A DNA stretch of 63,321 nt from Candidatus Proruminimicrobium quisquiliarum (GTDB lineage: Bacteria > Elusimicrobiota > Endomicrobiia > Endomicrobiales > Endomicrobiaceae), in contig JAHDRN010000010.1 in NCBI GenBank assembly GCA_018433245.1, positions 1-63,321 of the forward strand. The letters are read 5' to 3'. This document shows positions 56,047 through 63,321 of the stretch, one piece after another; position 1 is the first letter of the stretch; the number at the start of each line of letters is the position of its first letter. The notes under the pieces were generated by a model, which saw only the letters and a list, made by a program, of their open reading frames with translations, ran no database searches and was not told the origin of the DNA. Both the position numbers and the translations under genes were made by a program.

Positions 56047-57708
56047 ATGGATAAATTAAAATTTACAGAGTTAAACTTATCAGCTGAGATATTAAAAGCT
56101 GTTACGGATATGGGATTTGAAGAAGCAACGCCGATACAGTCGCTTTCTATTCCAAAAATGATGGAGGGGAAAGATATTATCGGACAGGCTCAAACAGGTA
56201 CGGGAAAAACTGCGGCATTCGGCATTCCTATACTTGAAAAAATATCATCAAAAGTTAAGGCAACGCAGGCATTAATAATGTGCCCGACAAGAGAACTTGC
56301 GATTCAGGTCGCCGAGGAATTAAAACAGTTGTCTAAATACAAAAGAGGAATAAATATAGTTCCGGTTTACGGCGGACAGCCGATAGTAAGGCAGATGTCG
56401 GCTCTTTCAAGAGGAGCTCATATTGTAATAGGAACTCCGGGACGCGTTATAGACCATATAGAAAGAAGAACAATCGCGCTTAAAGATACTGCAACAGTTG
56501 TATTGGATGAAGCGGACGAAATGCTTGATATGGGGTTCAGAGACGATATAGAAAAAATCTTGAAAAGTCTTCCGGAAGAAAGGCAGACTGTATTTTTCTC
56601 TGCTACGATGCCTAAAGAATTCTTGGCGCTTACTAAAAGATATCAGGTGCATCCTGAAAATATAAAAGTAGTTCATGAAAAACTCACGGTTCCTTTAACG
56701 GAACAGTTATACTGCGAAGTAAGAGACAACCAGAAAATGGATGCTTTATCAAGATGTCTTGATATGTATGACCCTAAACTTGCTCTTGTTTTCTGCAATA
56801 CAAAAAGAAAAGTTGACGAAGTTTCATCTAATTTACAGGCAAGAGGATATTCAGCCGACGCAATTCACGGAGATATGAACCAGTCTCAAAGAGACAGAGT
56901 TATGGCAAAGTTTAGAACCTGCAGAATAGAAATACTTGTCGCAACGGATGTAGCCGCAAGAGGAATAGACGTTGATGACGTAGACGCTGTTTTTAATTAT
57001 GACATTCCTCAGGATATAGAAGCTTACGTTCACAGAATAGGCAGAACCGGAAGAGCAGGCAGAACCGGAAGAGCGTTCAGTTTTGTTTCGGGAAGAGATA
57101 TTTATAAACTGAGAGATATTCAGAGATATACAAAGGTAAACGTAAAAAGGATTCCGATTCCTTCAATGGCGGATGTTGAAAATATCAGAATATCTTCTTT
57201 TATGGAAAAAATAAAAGAAAATATTAAGAAAAACACATCAGAAAAATATATCAGCAAAATAGAATCTCTGATAAACGACGATATTACTTCAATAGACGTT
57301 GCCGCAGCTTTGTTTGAGATGATGCTGCATAATCAGGGTACTGCACAGGAAAACATTGAAACAGACTTATATGCAGGCGGACATAATGAAAGAGGCCATG
57401 ACGGCGGCTCAAGCAGAAGACAAAGAGGCAAAAGTTTCGGAGGCGGCAACGGCGGGTCAAGAGAACACGGTATGACAAGATTGTTTATCAGTATCGGCAA
57501 AAGCAAAAAAGTCAGACCGGGAGATTTTGTCGGAGCAATAGCCGGCGAAACAGGTCTTGACGGAAACGTAGTAGGAAGCATAGATATTTTGGACAAATAT
57601 TCTTTTGTTGAAGTTCCGACGGAACATGTTGATACGGTTATCAATGCATTAAATAACAGCAATATAAAGGGACACAGAGTTAGCGTTGAGATTGCTCAGG
57701 GGAAATAG
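56047..57708 (+). CDS. deaD: DEAD-box ATP-dependent RNA helicase (DeaD/CsdA type)
   Basis: 553 residues. Motifs in order: Q motif (ATPIQS), I AQTGTGKT, Ia PTRELA, Ib TPGR, II DEAD, III SAT, V ARGID, VI HRIGRTGRAGR. A Gly/Arg-rich linker (about 430-465) precedes a C-terminal DbpA/CsdA-type RNA-binding domain (TRLFISIGKSKKVRPGDFVGAI). Likely acts in ribosome assembly and mRNA turnover. The ATG at 56047 with AAAGGAG at 56036-56042 is chosen over an in-frame TTG at 56011. A structured repeat element follows 14 bp later. Confidence 0.95.
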   Translation: MDKLKFTELNLSAEILKAVTDMGFEEATPIQSLSIPKMMEGKDIIGQAQTGTGKTAAFGIPILEKISSKVKATQALIMCPTRELAIQVAEELKQLSKYKRGINIVPVYGGQPIVRQMSALSRGAHIVIGTPGRVIDHIERRTIALKDTATVVLDEADEMLDMGFRDDIEKILKSLPEERQTVFFSATMPKEFLALTKRYQVHPENIKVVHEKLTVPLTEQLYCEVRDNQKMDALSRCLDMYDPKLALVFCNTKRKVDEVSSNLQARGYSADAIHGDMNQSQRDRVMAKFRTCRIEILVATDVAARGIDVDDVDAVFNYDIPQDIEAYVHRIGRTGRAGRTGRAFSFVSGRDIYKLRDIQRYTKVNVKRIPIPSMADVENIRISSFMEKIKENIKKNTSEKYISKIESLINDDITSIDVAAALFEMMLHNQGTAQENIETDLYAGGHNERGHDGGSSRRQRGKSFGGGNGGSREHGMTRLFISIGKSKKVRPGDFVGAIAGETGLDGNVVGSIDILDKYSFVEVPTEHVDTVINALNNSNIKGHRVSVEIAQGK

Positions 57709-57721
57709 TTCTTTAAATAAA

Positions 57722-57834
57722 CTTTAATATTTTGGCTACAATTTTGTATTTTCAAAACTCATTTACACATAGCTTTGCTATTATTGCAGTAAACTTCGTT
57801 TTGAAAATATTTCATTTCGCTCAAAATCTTAAAG
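57722..57834 (+). repeat. Structured repeat element, copy 2 (double-stem hairpin)
   Basis: 113-bp relative of 11708-11815. The outer stem is CTTTAATATTTTG (57722-57734) with CAAAATCTTAAAG (57822-57834), keeping the same single T.C mismatch as copy 1. The inner 12-bp stem is TATTTTCAAAAC (57747-57758) with GTTTTGAAAATA (57798-57809), unrelated in sequence to that of copy 1 yet perfectly paired and at the same distances from the outer stem. Internal-loop blocks GCTACAATTT and ATTTCGC are conserved. The loop is 39 nt against 29 in copy 1. Confidence 0.7.
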
Positions 57835-57886
57835 TTTTTTGACAGCATAAATTTAATATTTACAATAATATTTTTGGAGATAAGAT

Positions 57887-58129
57887 ATGCCGTTGTTTGA
57901 ATATGTTTGTAAAAAGTGCGGGAAAGAGTTTGAAAAACTGATTTTTTCAATTGACGGCGAAAAAATAGAATGTCCGTCATGCAAAAGCGCCGATATTGAA
58001 AAAAAGTTTTCTGTTTTTTCGTCGAAAAGTTCAAAAAATGATTCGTGCGGATGCGAGGCGGCAGGCAGTTGCGCCGTAAAAAAACACGGCGGAGGATGCG
58101 GTTGCGGCGGCGGTTGTTGCGGAATATAA
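57887..58129 (+). CDS. FmdB-family zinc-ribbon protein
   Basis: 80 residues. The FmdB-type zinc ribbon starts MPLFEYVCKKCGKEFE with a second CxxC in CPSCKS. The tail is very Cys/Gly-rich (CGCGGGCC). Sometimes annotated as a regulatory protein of amidase/formamidase genes, but its role is unclear. GGAG precedes the ATG. Confidence 0.85.
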   Translation: MPLFEYVCKKCGKEFEKLIFSIDGEKIECPSCKSADIEKKFSVFSSKSSKNDSCGCEAAGSCAVKKHGGGCGCGGGCCGI

Positions 58130-58177
58130 TTTAAAGATAAAAGAAGTTTAATTATTATTTTTGCAGAGGCTTATATA

Positions 58178-58894
58178 ATGTCGGAATTACTGTCTTATTT
58201 CGGAATAGAAAGTAAAAACATAAAGAAAACGTGCGTAATTTGCCAGTCTTCGGATCAAACGTTATTTTCGGAACTCGGCCCGGCGGAAACATTTACCGGC
58301 CTTTTTGCCAAAGTGAACAATTATGAAAGCGCTACGATAATCTCTACAAAAAATAATTTTCTTGTAGGCGACATCGTATTGTATTTAAAAGATACGGCTT
58401 GTGAAAATATAGTACTGTTCGGAAGCTGCGGCGGAGCCGGAGAAGTTAAAATAGGCGACAAATTAATAGTCAAAAAAGTTTTTAACTTTGAAAGTTTCTC
58501 GGAAATGCTTGAAATGAAAAGAAATCCCGATTCATATTATCCGTCGGCTTCATTGGTTGGGGAATTTCTGTTAAAAAACAGCAAACTTGACATACAGCAC
58601 GTGAAATGCGCGACCACAAGCTCTTTGTTTCTTGAAAAAAAATACAAAGACTGGTTCAGTAAAAATAAAATCAACGCCGTTGACATGGAATGCTCTTCGG
58701 TTTTTTCCGCCTCATGCTCAATAAATAAAAAAGCAATAGCCTTATTTTATATAACAGATATTGTCGGTGTTAACGAACCATTCGGGAATGACGTTGAACA
58801 GTCTCAAAAATCGGCAATATTAAAGGCCAGGCAGGCTCTTGCAAAATCAATATGCAACTTTATAAACGATGGACAGCAACATTTCATATATTAA
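58178..58894 (+). CDS. Nucleoside phosphorylase / nucleosidase family protein
   Basis: 238 residues of the PNP/UDP phosphorylase superfamily. NIVLFGSCGGAGEVKIGD is the central Gly-rich loop, AVDMECSSVFSAS the ribose-binding Met-Glu motif and ITDIVG the catalytic Asp region. Whether it is a phosphorylase or a hydrolase of the MTA/SAH nucleosidase kind cannot be decided by eye. Its 3' end overlaps the radical SAM gene by 26 bp, so they are coupled. Confidence 0.72.
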   Translation: MSELLSYFGIESKNIKKTCVICQSSDQTLFSELGPAETFTGLFAKVNNYESATIISTKNNFLVGDIVLYLKDTACENIVLFGSCGGAGEVKIGDKLIVKKVFNFESFSEMLEMKRNPDSYYPSASLVGEFLLKNSKLDIQHVKCATTSSLFLEKKYKDWFSKNKINAVDMECSSVFSASCSINKKAIALFYITDIVGVNEPFGNDVEQSQKSAILKARQALAKSICNFINDGQQHFIY

Positions 58895-60200
58895 AAGTCT
58901 GCTTGAAAACAAATTCCCGTTTTTCGGCATAAATAAAATAAGAGAACTTTCAAGGCTTGTATTTGAAATAACAAAAAGAGACGGCATTGATCCGAAGTCT
59001 TTTATTGAAGGAATTGAATTTTCCGACTACCGCGGTGCAAAAACAAGTCTTTTAAAACTCAGATATCCTTCAACTTATTCTATTTCGTCAAAAGACAGTT
59101 TTTATTTGCCGGATATAGATATTAAAAATTCCGACAAAGCCTGTTTGGAACAGGGGGAATTTAATCCTGAAAATATTTATTATACCCGTGAAGTTGAAAA
59201 CACTTCTTTATATGAAAGAATCAAAACTCTTTTTCCGTCATCGGCGTTTAGGGAAATTTTATCTTTGAAGGAATTTTTAAAAGATAATAAATTTTCCTTG
59301 GAAAAGTATAATCAAAGAAGAGAAAATTTATTTTTGGTAAAAGAGAAATTTGATTTTTTTAAGGCCTGCCCGTGCACTAAAAATGTGGTATGCTGCAATT
59401 ATTCAATTTTAAATACCGGTTACGGATGCCCGTATGAATGCAGTTATTGTTTTTTGCAGGGATATCAAAATGTTTCAGGCATTATTCTTCCGTGCAATAT
59501 AAAAGATTTTCTTGATGTTGATAAAATAAAACCGTCACACGGCAGACTGTTTGACCTGCCAAGAGTAGGAAGCGGCGAATTTACGGATTCTCTCGTTTTT
59601 GACGATATTACTTTGTTTTCAGACGATATAGTAAAATTTTTTAAAGAAAACCGGAATATTTCATTTGAATTCAAAACAAAAAGCGTAAATATCGCAAATT
59701 TATTAAAAATCGGCGGAGCGGACAATATAACAGTTTCATGGTCGGTTAACACTGAAAAAATGATAGAAGAAAACGAACATCTTACTCCTAAACTTGAAGA
59801 AAGATTAAAAGCCGCTAAAAAATGCGCCGAAGCGGGCTACGGCGTAGGGTTTCATTTTGATCCGGTTATTTTTTATGAAAACTGGCGCAAAGATTATGAA
59901 AAAACAATTGAAAATATATTTGATTTTATAGATGGAAAATATATAAAATGGATAAGCGTAGGATCTTTAAGAATGCCGGCCGAACTGAAGAAAGTTATTG
60001 AAAGCAGGTTCCCGGATAATAAAATTCTTGATGAAGAACTTTTATTATGCGATGACAATAAGTTGAGATATACAAAAAGACTCAGAACCGAAATGTATGA
60101 GGCAATAATACATAAGATTAAAAAATACGATAAAAATGTTGTTGTCTATTTGTGTATGGAGACGGCTGAAGTGTGGAATAAATGCGGAGGTATCGAATGA
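58869..60200 (+). CDS. SPL-family radical SAM protein (spore photoproduct lyase-like)
   Basis: 443 residues. The radical SAM cluster motif is GCPYECSYCFLQGY (CxxxCxxC), preceded by the ACPCTKNVVCCNYSILNTG block seen in SPL-family proteins. FEFKTKS, ITVSWSVNTEKM and YGVGFHFDPVI follow the barrel pattern. Spore photoproduct lyase repairs UV-damaged DNA; in non-spore-formers the substrate of such homologues is not known. It overlaps the nucleosidase gene by 26 bp and the next TPR gene by 4 bp. Confidence 0.78.
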   Translation: MDSNISYIKSLLENKFPFFGINKIRELSRLVFEITKRDGIDPKSFIEGIEFSDYRGAKTSLLKLRYPSTYSISSKDSFYLPDIDIKNSDKACLEQGEFNPENIYYTREVENTSLYERIKTLFPSSAFREILSLKEFLKDNKFSLEKYNQRRENLFLVKEKFDFFKACPCTKNVVCCNYSILNTGYGCPYECSYCFLQGYQNVSGIILPCNIKDFLDVDKIKPSHGRLFDLPRVGSGEFTDSLVFDDITLFSDDIVKFFKENRNISFEFKTKSVNIANLLKIGGADNITVSWSVNTEKMIEENEHLTPKLEERLKAAKKCAEAGYGVGFHFDPVIFYENWRKDYEKTIENIFDFIDGKYIKWISVGSLRMPAELKKVIESRFPDNKILDEELLLCDDNKLRYTKRLRTEMYEAIIHKIKKYDKNVVVYLCMETAEVWNKCGGIE

Positions 60201-60763
60201 GAAAGATAATAGTTTTATTTATTGCGGTATTTTTTATTTTTACCGTAAAAGTTTCGGCTGAACAGCCAAAATTTGAATTTGACCAGAAAGGGCTTGAAAA
60301 AGCTTATAAACTTGTTGATCAGAAACAATACAAACAGGCACTGAAAGTTCTTGAAAAACTCGTTCCTTTTGACGAGGACAGCATAAACGAAGCGCAGAGA
60401 ATAGACAAGATCGTTTTATCCGACGTCTATTTTAATATGGGTTTTTGTTTCGGAAATATGGGTGATGACGCGAATATGCTTGAATTTTATAATAAAGCTT
60501 TGAACGTTTTTGGCGAACATCAGGCAACCATTTATGATTTGGCGAGATATTACAGAAGCAAAGGCGAAAACGACATAGCCGCAAATCTCCTTGAAAAACT
60601 TATAAACATAAACGTTACGCATGACTGGGCTTTTGTAATGCTCGGCGATATATATGACGAAAAAGGCGATTTTACCAAAGCCAAAGATTATTACAAAGAA
60701 GCGGCCCGGCTTGGCAACGAAGAAGCTGAGACAAAACTTAGCGGAGAAGAAAACCGTCAATAG
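60197..60763 (+). CDS. Exported TPR-repeat protein
   Basis: 188 residues with SPI signal (ends SAEQ). TPR units appear at about 35-55 (KLVDQKQYKQALKVLEKL), 85-115 and 145-180 (MLGDIYDEKGDFTKAKDYYKEA). The start at 60197 is supported by GGAGG at 60186-60190; an in-frame ATG at 60182 overlaps that site. It overlaps the radical SAM stop. Role unknown. Confidence 0.7.
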   Translation: MRKIIVLFIAVFFIFTVKVSAEQPKFEFDQKGLEKAYKLVDQKQYKQALKVLEKLVPFDEDSINEAQRIDKIVLSDVYFNMGFCFGNMGDDANMLEFYNKALNVFGEHQATIYDLARYYRSKGENDIAANLLEKLININVTHDWAFVMLGDIYDEKGDFTKAKDYYKEAARLGNEEAETKLSGEENRQ

Positions 60764-60779
60764 CAGTAATATTGAAATT

Positions 60780-60833
60780 TAAACGGTAATTTTTTTCAGA
60801 AAAAACACTGTTTTTGAATGTTTTTGCCGTTTA
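60780..60833 (+). terminator. Possible terminator-like nested hairpin before valS
   Basis: TAAACGG (60780-60786) can pair with CCGTTTA (60827-60833), enclosing AAAAAC/GTTTTT (60801-60806, 60810-60815). T-runs are scattered within. It may end the preceding operon or be a valS leader structure; no T-box signature was recognised. Confidence 0.3.
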
Positions 60834-60875
60834 TGTTTTCGTATAAAAAATAATTAAAATATAAAGGCAGAAATC

Positions 60876-63321
60876 ATGGAAATTGAAAAAATTTACGATG
60901 CGAAGAAAGTTGAAGAAAAATGGGTAAAATTCTGGATAGACGAAAAAATATTTTCGTCAAAACCGGATAAAAATAAAAAACCGTTCACTATAGTAATTCC
61001 TCCTCCGAATGTCACGGGCTCTCTTCACATGGGGCATGCTTTAAATAACGGTCTTCAGGATATAATCATAAGATTTAAAAAAATGCAGGGGTATAATACT
61101 CTCTGGGTTCCGGGAACTGACCACGGCGGAATAGCTACTCAAAACGTTGTTGAGAAACTTCTTAAAAAAGAAGGCAAAACAAAATACGATCTGGGCAGAG
61201 AAAAATTTCTTGAAACTATGTGGCAGTGGAGAAACGAAACGGGCGATACTATTCTTGACCAGCTTAAAAAACTCGGCTGCAGTCTTGACTGGGACAGAAC
61301 AAGATTTACGATGGATGAAGCTTGTTCAAAATCGGTAAAAAAAGCGTTTAAGAAACTTTATGATAAAGGTCTTATTTACAGAGGCAAAAGGCTTGTAAAT
61401 TACTGCACAAGATGTAATACGGCATTATCGGATATTGAAGTTGAATATAATTCCGAAAAAGGGAATTTGTGGTATATAAAATATCCTATAAAAGATTCCG
61501 ATGAATTTTTAACCGTCGCAACAACGCGTCCTGAGACGATGCTCGGCGATACTGCCGTTGCTGTAAACCCCAACGACGACAGATATAAGGCTCTTGTCGG
61601 AAAAACGGTAATTCTTCCATTAACAGGACGTGAAATAAAAATAGTAGCAGATTATATAGTTGATACGTCATTCGGAACCGGCGCCGTTAAAGTTACTCCC
61701 GCCCATGACAATACCGACTATGAAATAGCAAGAAGACATAATCTTGAAATAATAGAAGTTATAAACGCAGACGGTAAAATGATAAACGTCGCTGATAAGT
61801 ATGCAGACCTTCCGGTAATAAAAGCAAGAGAAGAAGTCGTAAACGATTTGACTGCTCAGGGCTATATTTTAAAAATTGAAGATTACAGCCACTCCGTCGG
61901 CAAATGTTACAGATGCTCAACCACGATAGAACCGATAATGTCGGAACAGTGGTTTTTAAAAGTTGAAGAAATGTCAAAAAGAGCTTCTCAGTCGGCAAAA
62001 GACGAGAAAGTAAAATTTTATCCTCCGTCATGGCAGAAACCTTATACATTATGGCTTGATAATTTAAGAGACTGGTGCATCAGCCGCCAGATATGGTGGG
62101 GACACAGAATACCTGTTTATTACTGCATTGACGAAAATAACAATAGAACTCAATGCCCTGAAATAGTTTCTGAAAATACTCCCGATAAATGTCCTCATTG
62201 CGGCAATACGAAAATAATGCAGGATAGCGATGTTCTTGATACTTGGTTTTCTTCGGCTTTGTGGCCGTTCAGCGTATTTCACTGGGGTGAAAATGAAAAT
62301 AATGAAGAATTGAAATATTATTATCCGACGTCCGTTCTTGCAACAGGCCACGAAATTCTTTATTTGTGGGTAGCAAGAATGGTTCAGATGGGTCTTGAAT
62401 TTTTAGACGATATTCCTTTTTCGGATGTTTTTATACACGGGATAGTCAGAGATAAATCAGGTAAAAAAATGTCAAAATCTCTCGGAAACGTAATAGATCC
62501 TCTTTTAATGATGGACAAATACGGAACGGACGCTTTGAGATTTTCGCTTGCCCACGTAGCCGCTCCCGGCAGAGATATGCAGATATCGGATGAATCGTTT
62601 TTAAGCGCAAGAAATTTTGCAAATAAAATATGGAATGCTTCAAGATTTATTCTTATGAATATGGAAGGGGTTGAAGTTCCCGAAAAACCTATAGTCAAAG
62701 AAATGTCCGATAAGTGGATTTTAACGGAGTATAATAAAACGATTGAAACAGTTACGAAATCTTTTGAAGTTTACGATATAGACGTAGCTTCAAGAGTTCT
62801 TTACGATTTTTTCTGGACTAAATTCTGTGACTGGTATATTGAACTTTCAAAAATAAGAATGACTTCAACCGATATAAACGAAAAGAAACAGGCGCTTTCG
62901 GTTTTGCTGTATGTTCTTAAAGGAACGATACAGATGCTCTCTCCTGTAATGCCGTTTATAACTGAAGAACTTTGGTCAATACTTTCAAAACATGATAAGA
63001 GCATAGTTTATTCAAATTTCCCGAAATACGAGAAAGAATTTGTTTTTGAAAAAGAAACAAACGAAATGCTTTTAATACAGGAAATCATAACTAAAATCAG
63101 AAATATCAGAAGCGAAATGAATATATCGCCGGCGGTATTTATAAACGCAAATTTTAACGTGCTTGACGATTCAAAAAAAACCGTTCTTGAAAATAATCAG
63201 GACTATGTAAAAGGAATCGCCAAAATACAAAATGTTACAATAGCAAAAGATATAAAAAGACAAAAAAACTCAGCTATGGCCGTTGCGACCGGTTTTGAAA
63301 TATTTATACCGCTTGAAGGCC
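60876..63321 (+). CDS. valS: Valyl-tRNA synthetase (5' part, truncated by window end)
   Basis: At least 815 residues of a class I aminoacyl-tRNA synthetase that charges tRNA-Val. PPPNVTGSLHMGHALNN holds the HIGH-type motif near residue 50. The editing domain shows TTRPETMLGDTAV and GTGAVKVTPAHD; the ISRQIWWGHRIP block and the KMSKS motif (GKKMSKSLGN near 529) follow, then the anticodon-binding region (FCDWYIELSK). The frame stays open to the window edge; only the C-terminal coiled coil is missing. Confidence 0.97.
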   Translation, partial: MEIEKIYDAKKVEEKWVKFWIDEKIFSSKPDKNKKPFTIVIPPPNVTGSLHMGHALNNGLQDIIIRFKKMQGYNTLWVPGTDHGGIATQNVVEKLLKKEGKTKYDLGREKFLETMWQWRNETGDTILDQLKKLGCSLDWDRTRFTMDEACSKSVKKAFKKLYDKGLIYRGKRLVNYCTRCNTALSDIEVEYNSEKGNLWYIKYPIKDSDEFLTVATTRPETMLGDTAVAVNPNDDRYKALVGKTVILPLTGREIKIVADYIVDTSFGTGAVKVTPAHDNTDYEIARRHNLEIIEVINADGKMINVADKYADLPVIKAREEVVNDLTAQGYILKIEDYSHSVGKCYRCSTTIEPIMSEQWFLKVEEMSKRASQSAKDEKVKFYPPSWQKPYTLWLDNLRDWCISRQIWWGHRIPVYYCIDENNNRTQCPEIVSENTPDKCPHCGNTKIMQDSDVLDTWFSSALWPFSVFHWGENENNEELKYYYPTSVLATGHEILYLWVARMVQMGLEFLDDIPFSDVFIHGIVRDKSGKKMSKSLGNVIDPLLMMDKYGTDALRFSLAHVAAPGRDMQISDESFLSARNFANKIWNASRFILMNMEGVEVPEKPIVKEMSDKWILTEYNKTIETVTKSFEVYDIDVASRVLYDFFWTKFCDWYIELSKIRMTSTDINEKKQALSVLLYVLKGTIQMLSPVMPFITEELWSILSKHDKSIVYSNFPKYEKEFVFEKETNEMLLIQEIITKIRNIRSEMNISPAVFINANFNVLDDSKKTVLENNQDYVKGIAKIQNVTIAKDIKRQKNSAMAVATGFEIFIPLEG

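Noticed and set aside
60764-60875. T-box leader for valS
   Set aside because: No T-box core or antiterminator sequence is present in the short 112-bp gap.
61147-63004. Short open frames in other phases inside valS
   Set aside because: The valS frame is continuous from 60876 to the end with all family motifs; the others are shadows.

Overview
The window is a contiguous piece of an AT-rich, Gram-negative (two-membrane) bacterial chromosome. Diderm features are OmpA-type domains, autotransporter barrels, a secretin, lipoproteins and SPI signal peptides. The combination of a type IV pilus operon, DUF5683, Bat genes and strongly AT-biased codons fits Elusimicrobiota, most likely an Endomicrobium-like organism. 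That assignment is inference from gene content; no marker search was run.

Layout. 1-966: 3' end of 23S rRNA, 5S rRNA with what looks like its own promoter, a terminator, and an L10-type ribosomal leader with attenuator. 966-11692: rplJ-rplL, then rpoB-rpoC behind a separate consensus promoter, then rpsL-rpsG. The str operon stops there: fusA/tuf do not follow. 11708-11815 is a structured repeat element whose second copy lies at 57722-57834. 11848-14484: restriction-modification island (divergent HNH nuclease, C5-cytosine methyltransferase, HinP1I-like endonuclease). 14680-25053: two paralogous autotransporters, the first very large and carrying an OmpA peptidoglycan-binding domain after its barrel. 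25144-33070: surface cluster made of an OmpA-tailed porin-like protein, four related secreted galactose-binding-like proteins or lipoproteins, a DUF5683 membrane protein, an Ig-like lipoprotein and a predicted six-hairpin (alpha/alpha) enzyme.

33145-45121: type IV pilus genes: pilB, pilC, four (pseudo)pilins, pilM, pilN, a PilO/PilP-like fusion, a short secretin, a response regulator, a TPR protein and a GT-C membrane protein with TPRs. 45237-52537: MoxR ATPase, DUF58 and Bat-type (BatA/B/C/D) operon. 52718-56024: small outer-membrane protein with argC, argJ and a DUF116 protein. 56047-57708: DEAD-box RNA helicase. 57887-60763: FmdB zinc-ribbon protein, a nucleosidase-like protein overlapping an SPL-family radical SAM enzyme, and a TPR protein. 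60876-end: 5' part of valS.

The most striking unexplained item is the two-copy element downstream of rpsG and of the DEAD-box helicase. Both copies keep exactly the same geometry (outer stem, conserved internal loops, 12-bp inner stem). The inner stem sequence is completely replaced yet still perfectly paired, and at least two outer pairs differ by compensatory changes. This points to a structured RNA or hairpin-DNA repeat family that I do not recognise.
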